Below, piece by piece: positions 43,067 to 52,100 of a stretch of 55,363 nt of DNA. Positions within the stretch are counted from its first letter, which is position 1. Each line of letters starts with the position of its first letter. Under the pieces are notes generated by a model. The model did no database searches. It was not told the origin of the DNA and worked only from the letters and a program-made list of their open reading frames with translations. The position numbers and the translations under genes are program-made. The DNA is taken from NCBI GenBank assembly GCA_964434165.1, contig CAYSUS010000047.1:1-55363 (forward strand). The letters are read 5' to 3'. Source of the DNA: CAYSUS01 sp964434165 (GTDB taxonomy: Bacteria; Planctomycetota; Planctomycetia; Pirellulales; Thermoguttaceae).

Positions 43067-45607
43067 TCATTCGGCCGCTTCCCCGCGCAATCGCTGCGGC
43101 TGAAACGTCTCCACGAAGACCTCCTGCCCGTCGAACTCGAACCGCACCGCCCCGTGGCGCGCCGTGTGATAGACGTCGGCCCCGGCCTCCGCATAGGTGA
43201 CCTCGGTGGCGCGCGAGTCGAAGCGCCGCCCCGCGCTGAGCACGACGTGCTCCGGCCAGCACCATCCGGCCAGGCCCCGCGGGCTGCTCTTGCGGCTGCC
43301 GTGGTGCGGGACGAGCAGGACGTCGCAGTCCCACGGCTCCTCGGCCAAAACGTAGTCCAGGCCCGCTCCCTCGACGTCGCCGGCCAGCAGCACGCGCTGC
43401 CCTCGATGCTCCACAGCCAGCACGATGCTGTTGGCGTTATCGCCCCCCAGAAGGCCGCGCCGGGGCGGGCTGAGCACTTCGATCTGACATGCGCCGCCCG
43501 CGTCCAGGCGGTCCGCGGCAAACACTTCTCGCACCTCCACGCCGCCTGCGTCGAGCGCCGCGTCCAGCGCCTCCAGGGCCTGCGAATCGGCCTGGTCCTC
43601 AAACATCACCGGTGAAACGTAGACCACGCCGACGGACACTCGTCGCAGGAGCTCGGGCAGGGCATTGTAGTGATCGGCGTCGGCGTGGGTGATCACGACG
43701 GCGTCGATATGCGTGATCCCCCGCGACCACAGGTAGCCGGCGATGGACCGCGCGGCCGAGAGGGGTGCCCCCAGCCGCCCGGCGTCGTAGAGCATGGTCC
43801 GGCCGTCGGGCAGGTGGAGCACCACGGCGCAGCCATGGTCGACCGAAAGGAACGTACACTCCAGCGGCCGGTCACTGTGGCCGAACCAGGCGCGGACCGG
43901 CTCGCTGGCCGCCACGCCCACGGCCGACCACGCGGCCAGAAGCGCCAGCGCCCAGCGCGGCGGCAGACGCAATCCGGGAAACGCGGCCGCCGCCCCGAGT
44001 CCCCCGTAAAAACCCCAGAGCCACCACTCGGGCGGGCCCGGGACCCAGAAGTGGCTGCCCGGGGTGTCCCTGGCCAAAGTCACCAGCCCCTCGATCCACC
44101 CCAGCATGTGGGCGCAGACCCAGCCGAACCACGCGCCGGCCGGAGGAATCGGTCCGGCAAGGAGCAGCACGGCGAAGCCCGTCGCCATCGCAATCACCAG
44201 GGGAATCCAGAGGACCACGCTCAAGCCCAGGGCTACGGGCGAGAGCAGGTGAAAACGTGCCATCACCAGGGGGAGGGCCAGAAGCCACACGACCGAACCC
44301 ATCAGGAACAAACGGGCCAGCCAACGACTCGCGGCGCGCACGGCCCGCTCCGGCCACCCCATCGACGCGCGGATGAGCCGATCGAGCGGGTCCTCCGGCT
44401 CTCCCGCGCCCAGCCATTGCGGCAGGAACCAGGCCATGCCGGCCACGGCGAGGAACGAGAGCTGCGTGCCCACCCGGAACAAGTCGGCCGGATTGATCGC
44501 CAGCACGACGAGGCCGGCGAAAGCCAACGAGTTGAACGCCAGCGCGCGGCGGCCGAGCAGGGTCGCGGCGGTGGCGATCAGCACGAGGATCGTCGCTCGA
44601 ATGACAGGTGGGTTCGCGCCGGTGACCAGCATGTAAAGGACGGAAGCCACGGCGATGATCGCCGCGGAACGGCCTCGCGAAACCATGCCGGCGCGGAGAA
44701 TCCACGACAGCCCCAGCATCAGCAGCCCGACGTGCAGTCCCGAGATGGCCAGGATGTGAATCGTGCCCGTCTCGACAAAGGCCTCGGTGCGATCCCGGCT
44801 CAGCTCCTCGCGGCATCCGAGCAGCAGGGCCGCGGCCAGGGCGGACCGCTCCGGGGGAAGATGCTGCCACAGCAGCCGGTCGCCGGCCGCGCGGAGCCGG
44901 TCGGGGAGGCGCAGGAGCCCGAAGCCCCCGGCCGGCTCGATCACGGAAACGCAATCGGGGTAATCGGCCCACAGCGTGGCGAGCATGCGATCGGCCCGGA
45001 GGTGAAGGGCGAAGTCGAACTCGCCCGGGTTGGCTGCCGGGCGGACCTTGGCGAGCTGGGCGAAGACCCGCAGCCGGTCGCCCGCACGCACGCCCAGCAA
45101 GTGCCCGTCAACCATGAGGCTGGTTCGGCCCGAGGCGGGAAGCCACGCCTCGGCGTCGCGCACGGCGATCACGCGCACCTCCAGTCGGCTGCGGTCGCCG
45201 GTCGGGATGATCCGCATCGGATCGTAGGGCGGGGCCGGCATGCGGCGGGGAGCGGCGCAGGCGATCACCTCCACGCAGACGGGGCCACCTTCGAGCGTGG
45301 CGAATCGGCCGATCTCGTTCGCCGCGTAACATTGCCAGTGAACGTGGTGACTCGCTCCGCCGGCCGCGGCCAACGCCATCGCGAGGGTCACCCCGGCTGC
45401 GCGGTTCCACCCGTAGCACCAGAGCACCCCCCACGCGATCGACGCGGACCCGAGTAGCGCGCCCCACGCCCAAACCGGCAGCGGAGTGGCGCGATCGACG
45501 ACGATGCCCGCGGCCACCCCCGCCAGCACGATCACCAACGGCTGGTAGCGGGGCTCATGCACCAACGGTCGATCGATCCGGGGGGCTGCGCCGGACATGC
45601 CCCGCAT
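43067..45607 (-). CDS. comEC: ComEC/Rec2-type DNA uptake channel protein
   Basis: 846 residues. An N-terminal pair of membrane segments and the small soluble DUF4131-like domain (FDFALHLRADRMLATLW) are followed by the competence membrane domain (LLLGCREELSRDRTEAFVETGTIHILAISGLHVG in parts, ALLLGCR and SGLHVG being typical). The C-terminal beta-lactamase-like domain from about 600 has VDHGCAVVLHLPDGRTMLYDAG, ITHADADHYNAL (metal motif), LLAGDVEGAG and LLVPHHGSRKSS. This is the complete three-domain protein that moves single-stranded DNA across the inner membrane. A second ATG lies 9 nt inside. No other com genes are here. Confidence 0.93.
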   Translation of the reverse strand: MRGMSGAAPRIDRPLVHEPRYQPLVIVLAGVAAGIVVDRATPLPVWAWGALLGSASIAWGVLWCYGWNRAAGVTLAMALAAAGGASHHVHWQCYAANEIGRFATLEGGPVCVEVIACAAPRRMPAPPYDPMRIIPTGDRSRLEVRVIAVRDAEAWLPASGRTSLMVDGHLLGVRAGDRLRVFAQLAKVRPAANPGEFDFALHLRADRMLATLWADYPDCVSVIEPAGGFGLLRLPDRLRAAGDRLLWQHLPPERSALAAALLLGCREELSRDRTEAFVETGTIHILAISGLHVGLLMLGLSWILRAGMVSRGRSAAIIAVASVLYMLVTGANPPVIRATILVLIATAATLLGRRALAFNSLAFAGLVVLAINPADLFRVGTQLSFLAVAGMAWFLPQWLGAGEPEDPLDRLIRASMGWPERAVRAASRWLARLFLMGSVVWLLALPLVMARFHLLSPVALGLSVVLWIPLVIAMATGFAVLLLAGPIPPAGAWFGWVCAHMLGWIEGLVTLARDTPGSHFWVPGPPEWWLWGFYGGLGAAAAFPGLRLPPRWALALLAAWSAVGVAASEPVRAWFGHSDRPLECTFLSVDHGCAVVLHLPDGRTMLYDAGRLGAPLSAARSIAGYLWSRGITHIDAVVITHADADHYNALPELLRRVSVGVVYVSPVMFEDQADSQALEALDAALDAGGVEVREVFAADRLDAGGACQIEVLSPPRRGLLGGDNANSIVLAVEHRGQRVLLAGDVEGAGLDYVLAEEPWDCDVLLVPHHGSRKSSPRGLAGWCWPEHVVLSAGRRFDSRATEVTYAEAGADVYHTARHGAVRFEFDGQEVFVETFQPQRLRGEAAE

Positions 45608-45644
45608 TGTGTCCGATCGGTGCTTTCACAGCAAGCCCCGCATC

Positions 45645-45659
45645 AGACTTGCGAAGTCT
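45645..45659. repeat. Palindromic repeat, copy 5 (variant, AGACTT-GCG-AAGTCT)
   Basis: Perfect 6-bp inverted repeat with 3-nt centre, sharing GACTT/AAGTC arms with the other copies. It lies 25 nt downstream of the hisB stop codon. Confidence 0.5.
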
Positions 45660-45683
45660 TGGGGCGTGCCGAAGTGCCTCGCG

Positions 45684-46271
45684 TCAGAGCACGCCCTTGG
45701 TGCTCGGCACGCCCGTCGTGCGATCGTCCGGCGAGGCAGCCATGCGCAGGGCCCGGGCGACGGCCTTGAAGATGCCTTCGACGATGTGATGGCTGTTCCG
45801 CCCGTAGTGAACCACCACGTGCAGGTTGCACAGGGCGTGGGTGGCGAAGGCCTGCCAGAAGTCGTGGACCAGTTCCGTGTCGAAGCTGCCGATCTTGGAG
45901 GCGGGGATCTCCGCGTCGAACATGAAGTAAGGGCGCCCGCTCAGGTCGATGACCGCGGTGACGAGCGACTCCTCCATGGGCAGGGCGAAATGGCCGTAGC
46001 GGTGGATGCCGGCCTTGCTCCCCAGAGCCTCGCGCACGGCCTGGCCCAGGCAGATCCCCACGTCCTCGACCGTATGATGCTGATCCACCTCCAGGTCGCC
46101 GGAGGCCTTGACCTGAAGATCGACGGCGGCGTGCTTGCCCAGCAGGGCCAGCATGTGATCGAGGAAGCCGACCCCCGTCTCGGAGCGGGCCTCGCCGATG
46201 CCATCGAGGTTCAAGCGGAGATCGACGTCGGTTTCGGCCGTCTTTCGCTGGACGTGGGCGGTGCGGGGCAT
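45684..46271 (-). CDS. hisB: Imidazoleglycerol-phosphate dehydratase (monofunctional)
   Basis: 195 residues, so without the N-terminal histidinol-phosphatase of enteric HisB. Manganese-binding motifs GFLDHMLALLGKHA, DQHHTVEDVGICLG and HYGRNSHHIVEGIFKA are present. It converts imidazole glycerol phosphate to imidazole acetol phosphate. The start at 46271 gives the family N terminus (RTAHVQRKTAETDVDLRLNLDG). hisC lies 97 nt upstream, separated by a tandem GGGGATT repeat; no ribosome site is visible, as for several neighbours. Confidence 0.96.
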   Translation of the reverse strand: MPRTAHVQRKTAETDVDLRLNLDGIGEARSETGVGFLDHMLALLGKHAAVDLQVKASGDLEVDQHHTVEDVGICLGQAVREALGSKAGIHRYGHFALPMEESLVTAVIDLSGRPYFMFDAEIPASKIGSFDTELVHDFWQAFATHALCNLHVVVHYGRNSHHIVEGIFKAVARALRMAASPDDRTTGVPSTKGVL

Positions 46272-46284
46272 GGGGGAGAGAAGA

Positions 46285-46318
46285 GGGATTGGGGATTGGG
46301 GATTGGGGATTGGGGATT
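46285..46318 (+). repeat. Tandem GGGGATT repeat (G-quadruplex type) before hisB
   Basis: GGGATT followed by four perfect GGGGATT units on the plus strand, 13 nt upstream of the hisB ATG. Five G runs spaced by three bases fit a stable G-quadruplex on the template strand of hisB. Confidence 0.75.
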
Positions 46319-46368
46319 CCGGATTGGCTAGCCGGTGAGCAAGCTCGCCGGCCGGACCGGGGCGATCG

Positions 46369-47415
46369 TCATACGATCTGGCGCAAGGCGTCCAGACATG
46401 CGTCGACCTGCGGGTCGGTGCCGACGCTGATCCGCAGCCCGTCGCCCCAGCCTGCATAATCCATGTATCGGACGAGGATCCGGCGGCGTTTCAACTCCTC
46501 ATACATCCGTCTCACCGGCTGGGCGGGATGGGTATTCCAGGTAAAGTTAGCCTGGGAATCGACCACCTCGAAACCCAGCTTTCGCATGCCCTCGGTGAGC
46601 CTCTGCCGGGTGGCCACGATGCGGACCCGGTTCTCGGCCTGCCACGACCGGTCTTGAATCGCGGCCGCGGCCCCGGCGATCGCAAGGGCGTCGCAGTTGT
46701 ACGAGTCCTTGACCTTGGCGAGCTGCTCGATCACCAGCGGTTGGGCCACCACGAATCCGAACCGCAACCCGGCCAGGGCGTAGGACTTGCTCAAACTCCG
46801 CGAGACCATGATCTTCTCGCTCTCGGCCACGAGCTCCAGGCAGTTCGTCTCGGCGAAGTCCGCGTACGCCTCGTCCACGAGCAAAGGGCAGGGGAGGCGC
46901 TCGGCCAGGTCCCGGATCGCCTGGGGCGGCACGACCGTGCCCGACGGGCTGTTCGGGTTGGGCAGGAACACCAGGCGGAGGTCCGCGGCCGCCTCGCCGA
47001 ATTCGGCCGACAGCGACCAGTCCGGCTGGAAGTGGACCTCTTCGCTGCGGGCCCCTTGAATCTGCGCGAGCGTCTTGTAGAGCACGTAGCTTGGGTAGGG
47101 CAACCGCAGGAGCTGTCCCTGGCCCACCAGCGCCCGGGTGGCCATCGTCAGGATGTCGTCGCTTCCGTTGCCGCAAAGGACCGAATTCGGCTCCACGCCA
47201 AGGACCTCGGCCGCCGCGCGGCGGAACGCACCGGCCATCGGATCGGGATACCGTTCCAGGCCCCGCGCCGCGGCCTGCTGGATGGCCTCGGCCACAGCCG
47301 GCGAGGGAGGGTAAGGGTTCTCGTTCGTATTGAGCTTGACGAACTCGCCCTCTTGAGGCTGCTCCCCCGGCGTGTAGCCGGACATGGCTTCGATCTCGGG
47401 GCGGAACAGCGGCAT
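46369..47415 (-). CDS. hisC: Histidinol-phosphate aminotransferase
   Basis: 348 residues. A class I/II PLP enzyme that makes histidinol phosphate. Motifs: LNTNENPYPPSPAV, CGNGSDDIL, FLPNPNSPSGTVV, LLVDEAYADF, PLP lysine in VSRSLSKSYALAGLRFG and VRYMDYAGWGDGLRISVGT. HisC-like enzymes can also act on aromatic amino acids, and some serve phenylalanine/tyrosine synthesis; the position between hisD and hisB supports histidine. hisD ends 80 nt upstream. Confidence 0.95.
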   Translation of the reverse strand: MPLFRPEIEAMSGYTPGEQPQEGEFVKLNTNENPYPPSPAVAEAIQQAAARGLERYPDPMAGAFRRAAAEVLGVEPNSVLCGNGSDDILTMATRALVGQGQLLRLPYPSYVLYKTLAQIQGARSEEVHFQPDWSLSAEFGEAAADLRLVFLPNPNSPSGTVVPPQAIRDLAERLPCPLLVDEAYADFAETNCLELVAESEKIMVSRSLSKSYALAGLRFGFVVAQPLVIEQLAKVKDSYNCDALAIAGAAAAIQDRSWQAENRVRIVATRQRLTEGMRKLGFEVVDSQANFTWNTHPAQPVRRMYEELKRRRILVRYMDYAGWGDGLRISVGTDPQVDACLDALRQIV

Positions 47416-47420
47416 GGCGG

Positions 47421-47455
47421 CGAGGGGGCAGTGGGTGAGTGGGTAAGTGGCGAGG
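47421..47455 (+). repeat. G-rich run before hisC start
   Basis: Plus-strand GAGGGGG, GTGGG, GTGGG, GAGGG within 35 nt, starting 6 nt upstream of the hisC ATG and on the opposite strand to the gene. Confidence 0.45.
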
Positions 47456-47495
47456 GATCAGCGGTCGCGGGTGTTGCCTGGCGATTCACCACTGG

Positions 47496-48863
47496 TCAAT
47501 CATCATTCGCCATTCGGATCTCCACGCTCGCGCGGTGCGCGGTGAGCCCTTCAACGTCGGCCAGGGCTTGCACGTCGGGGGCGAGACGCTCCAGCCCGTC
47601 GCGGTCGAAATGGAGGATGCTGTTGGCCCGCAGGAAGTCGTTGGCCGACAGCCCGCTGGCAAACCGCGCCGTGCCGCTGGTGGGCAGGACGTGTGAGGGA
47701 CCAGCCGCGTAGTCGCCCAGGGCGACCGGAGTGAGATTGCCCAGGAACATGGCCCCGGCGTGCAGGATCCGGGCGGCCAGTTCCTCGGCGTTCCCCGTGG
47801 CGATGTGCAGGTGCTCCGGGGCGATCTCGTCGGTCAGGCAACAGGCCTCTTCCGCGTCGCGGGCAAGGATCACGGCGCCAAACTCTTCGAGGCTCTGCCG
47901 TGCCAGGTCGCCGCGCTCCACCTGGCCCAGGGCATGCTCCAGCGCAGCCAGGGCCCGATCCAGCGCCGCCTCTTCCCAGCCGATGAGGATGCTCGCGCCT
48001 GGGGCATGCTCGGCCTGCGCGATCAGGTCCATCGCGGTGTAGTCGGGTCGGGTCGAGCCATCGACGATCACGACGACCTCGCTCGGCCCGGCGATCGAGT
48101 CGATATCCACTTCGCCGTACACGTGCTTCTTGGCCAGCGCCACGAAGAGGTTGCCCGGCCCCACGATCTTGTCCACACGGGGCACGCCTTCCACGCCGTA
48201 GGCCAGCGCAGCGACGCCCTGGGCCCCGCCGAGCCGATAGACCTCGCTCACGCCCAACTCGTGGCAGGTGGCCAACAGGTCCGTGTTGTAGGCCCCCAGC
48301 GGCGTGGGCGGGGCCATCACGGCCAGTTCGCGAACGCCGGCCACCTGGGCGGGCACGGCCGTCATCAGCAGGGTGGAAGGGTAGGCCGCGGCCCCGCCCG
48401 GCACGCAGATGCCCACGCGCCCAAGCGGCCGGTACCGCTGCACAAGATATCCCCCAGGGCGCTCCACGCGGACGTCGGCGTGCAGAATCGCCTCCTGGAA
48501 CGCGCGGATGTTGTCGCGCACGCGGCGGACCGTTTCCAACAGGGCCGGGTCGGCTCGGGCGTGGGCTTCCCGCAACTCCGCTTCGGGCACGCGGAGGGAG
48601 TCGGCTGCCAGATCGGCCTTGTCGATCCGCCCCGAGTAGTCGAGCACGGCGGCGACGCCTTTCTCGGCGACGTCGCGGCAGATCCGCGCGACCACCTGGC
48701 CCGGCGAGAGCGGCTCGCCGAAGATCTCGATCGTGCGCTGGCGCCCCGCCTGGCTGACCACGTCGCCCCGAGGGCTGAGCTTCTCGCGAAGCCGGCTCAG
48801 CGAGGTCCGGGCGTCGTGCTGGCGGGTGTCGATGCGAAGGAGGTTTGGCGGTGAGGAAGGCAT
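47496..48863 (-). CDS. hisD: Histidinol dehydrogenase
   Basis: 455 residues. A zinc enzyme that oxidises histidinol to histidine in two NAD-dependent steps. Motifs: RYRPLGRVGICVPGG, YPSTLLMTAVPAQVAGV, GGAQGVAALAYG, VDKIVGPGN, VDIDSIAGPSEVVV, LIAQAEH, EEIAPEHL-like DEIAPEHLHI, VALGDYAAGPSHVLPTSGTARFASGL in parts, and a final HRASVEIR. It leads the hisD-hisC-hisB run (minus strand). A weak promoter (TTGCGA, 18 nt, TATGGA) lies near 48935-48965. No histidine-rich leader frame was seen. Confidence 0.96.
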   Translation of the reverse strand: MPSSPPNLLRIDTRQHDARTSLSRLREKLSPRGDVVSQAGRQRTIEIFGEPLSPGQVVARICRDVAEKGVAAVLDYSGRIDKADLAADSLRVPEAELREAHARADPALLETVRRVRDNIRAFQEAILHADVRVERPGGYLVQRYRPLGRVGICVPGGAAAYPSTLLMTAVPAQVAGVRELAVMAPPTPLGAYNTDLLATCHELGVSEVYRLGGAQGVAALAYGVEGVPRVDKIVGPGNLFVALAKKHVYGEVDIDSIAGPSEVVVIVDGSTRPDYTAMDLIAQAEHAPGASILIGWEEAALDRALAALEHALGQVERGDLARQSLEEFGAVILARDAEEACCLTDEIAPEHLHIATGNAEELAARILHAGAMFLGNLTPVALGDYAAGPSHVLPTSGTARFASGLSANDFLRANSILHFDRDGLERLAPDVQALADVEGLTAHRASVEIRMANDD

Positions 48864-49075
48864 GCTGGCGCGATGGGCGGAAGTGCGACGTGGGTTGGGA
48901 CGGACTGCTTACGAATCGCAAAGACACGGTAGCTCCATATTCTGTTCGGCCGTTGCTTCGCAAGGAAGGCCTGATCCAACCCACTCGCCCGGGGGCCCAG
49001 GGAGATGCTTCCCTCGACAGAGACTGGCGAGCCGAATCCACGCGGTGGAGCGGGTTTTCCACGCTCCCCCCATTC

Positions 49076-49104
49076 GTGACATGGCCCTCGCGATACCCTA
49101 CAAT
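49076..49104 (+). promoter_or_regulatory. Putative sigma70-type promoter of the zinc-ribbon/DUF1559/secretin-N gene
   Basis: GTGACA (49076-49081), 17 nt, TACAAT (49099-49104). Transcription would start near 49111. This places a TTG start at 49104 inside the promoter and supports the GTG at 49167. Confidence 0.6.
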
Positions 49105-49166
49105 TGAGAGTTGCCGCGTTCGGGCAGCGGCTCCAAGGGCTCCTCCTCCTGGTGGGTGATCGCGCC

Positions 49167-52100
49167 GTGCCGAAGCCGCTCTTCCATACCCTCTGCACGA
49201 CCTGCCAGGCCCGATTGGCGGTCCGCGACGAGTCGGCGATCGGGGCCATCCTCATATGCCCCAAGTGCCAGAGCTTCGTGGAGGTGGCTCCTCCGCCCGA
49301 CTGGACGCCGGCCAGCCCGACCTCGCCATCCGCGGAACGCCCCGGGCCCTCCTCCTCGCGGGAACCGCCGAGCGAAGCCCCGGTCGCGGCGCCGGGGCGG
49401 CCCGAGGATTCAGCCCGTACGTCCCAGTCCGCCGGAACCGACAATCCCGCCCGGGCCGAGCCCGGCGCACCGCCGAATCGTCCCGGGGCTTCCCAGGATT
49501 CCACCAGGAGGGACACCTCCCAGCAGTCCGCACCAGCGGTAGCCGAATCGTCGGGCCAGCCGACGGCCACTCCCGCTCTGGCCGATACGGTCGAGGACTT
49601 TCCCGAGCTGGAGCGGCCGGTCGCGGAGAGGTCCGAGCGGGCGCAGGCGGCTGCTCGGGTCCTCCCACCTCCACTGCCCAAGTCGCCCCCTTCGGATCAA
49701 CCGGCTGAAGCCGGGGCCGCCGCGCTCGCCCCGCTGGGTAGCGCGACCGCGCCCTTGGGCGGCTCTGGGCCGTTGCCGCCGCCCAGCGCCTGGGTGTCGC
49801 CCGCCGAAGCCCTGTGGCGCAAGTGGCTGATCCTGATCATGGCTCCGATTGTCGGGCTGGTCCTGGCCGGGGCCCTTGTGTCGATGCTTCTGTCGGGTCG
49901 TCAGAACCCGTCGCCGGAAGAAGAGACGGTGGTCAAGGAGGCGGGCGCCACGCCTGCCGAATCGCCCGTCGAGAAGCCGGACAAGGTCTCGCTGCCACAG
50001 CGGCTGGACATGCGCTGGATCCCCGACCGGACACGTTTCATCTTTGCGCTTCGCCCGATGCGTCTTGCCGCCCAGCCGGAAGTGGATCGCGTGGGCGCAT
50101 TGGCGCCGGCGGTGCCCCAGGCGGCCAACGGGCTTCTCGCCCACCTGGGTCTTGAGCCTCAAGACGTGGTCCGGCTCTACTGGTCGGCGGTTGATCTGAA
50201 CGATTGGGCCCACGAGGCCGTGGCGGTCATCGAACTGGCCGAGGGACTGGACGCCGAGGCTCTCGTCGCGGACGGCCAGCAGACCGGCCTGCGCTTGGAG
50301 GGCTCTGCCGGCCGTCTCCTGCCGGGCGACGCCTGGCCGCATCCGGTGGTCGCGATCCACGCGCGCCTGCTGGTCACCGGCGAGGCGGGATTGCTCGACG
50401 ATCTCGCCCAGCGCAGCGAGAGTCCGTTGAAGAGCCAGCCGCTGCGCCGGTTGATCGACGGAATCGGTCCCGACTTCGACGCGGCCGTGATTCTCGACCT
50501 GGCTGCCGCCCGATCGGCCGGCTGGAAGTTGCCGGTCGCGCTGCTGGACGTCTGGCCCGAAGGGCGCGAGCCATGGCGCGTCCTCTGGGAGATGCCGCAA
50601 GGCGCGGCCGTGGCCCTGCGCATGGACGACCGCGTGCGATCGGAGCTGGCGCTTTTGTGCGAGGCCGAGACGGCCGCCGACAAGGTCCTCGCGGCGGTCG
50701 AGGCGCTGCTGCCGGCCGCCCAGACTGCCGTGGCCGGACAGCTCGGCTCGTTGGCGGCCAAAGTCGAGTCTGGCTCGCTGAAGGCCGAGCTGGCCAATCG
50801 CTACGAGGCCCTCCTGTCGCAGGCGCAAGCAGGGCTGAAGGCCGCGCGGGTCGAAGCGACAGGCGAGGCGGTCTGGGTGCGGGTCCAGTGGCCGCGGAGC
50901 TTCGCCGATCTTGCCGAGGCCGGGCTTCGCAGCCGCGCGGCGGCCCGCGCCGCCTGGCTTGAGGCCGCGCGTACGGCGGACGAGGTCAAGCAGCGGCGGC
51001 TGCTCCAAGGGCTGGGGGCCTACGCCAGTGCCGAGGGCAGCTGGCCGCCCGGGGCCGAAGGCGGAAGGCTGTTCGACCCCGAAACCCGACTGAGCTGGAT
51101 CGCCACGACGCTGCCGTATCTCGGGCATCGCGACTGGCACAGCCAGCTCGAGTTCGGATACGACTGGAACAGCCCGCGCAACCGGATGATCACTCGGCGC
51201 CCGCTCGAGGAAGCGATCAACCCGGCCCTGGGCCCGGCGGAGACGGAGGCCGGATTCCCGGTCACGCATTACGTGGGCGTGGCTGGCGTGGGCGAGGGGG
51301 CCGGCAAGCTCCCGGCCGACGATCCCCGGGCGGGGGTTTTCGGCTTTGGTCGAAGTACCGGCCTGGACGACATCCCCGACGGCGCGAGCAACACCCTCGC
51401 GATCCTCGGCGTCAGCAAGCGCCTGGGGGCGTGGGGCTCGGGCGGAGACCCCACCGTGCGGGCGCTGACGAGGCCCCCGTACGTGAACGGCCCCGACGGC
51501 TTCGGCTCGGGGCAGCCCGACGGAATGCTCGCCGGCATGGTTGACGGCTCGGTGCGGTTCATCTCCAAGGACGTGGACCCGCGGGTATTGGAGTTGATGG
51601 CGACGGCGCGGGGCGGCGAGGCTTTCGACCTGGCCATGATCGAGCCGCGCCGAGCGGCCGTGGGGCCGAAGCCGCACGGTCCGGGCGTCGATGTCCCGAG
51701 GCCGAAGCCCGCGCCGAAGCCCGGGACGGTGCCCGAGCCCGTCGCGGTCGAGCCGGTGGAAATCGACGTGCGCGAGCGGCTGAAGGACCGGCTCGCGGCG
51801 CTGGAGCTTGCCGATGTCCCGCTGTCCGAGGCCATAGGGCTTCTTGAATCGTTCAGTACACTGCGGATCACGCTTGATCTGGAGCAGATGGATTTGCTCG
51901 GCGTGCGCCCCGACGACCCGATCCGCGTGAAGCTGACCGACGTCACGGTGGCGGAAGCCCTGGAGGCCGTGCTCGCGCGCTGCGGCATGGTCCATGTGGT
52001 CGAGGGCGATTACGTTCTGGCGACGCGGCCCGCCGCCCAACGCGAGGCGATCCGCACGGTCCGCTATGACGTGTCGGACCTGGTGGCCGGCGAAGATGAA

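Noticed and set aside
46285..46318. GGGGATT array considered as a CRISPR or telomere-like end
   Set aside because: The unit is 7 nt without spacers and lies between two his genes of one run, so it is a simple tandem repeat.
48864..49166. Histidine-rich leader peptide before hisD
   Set aside because: No short frame with a run of His codons was found on the minus strand in this region.
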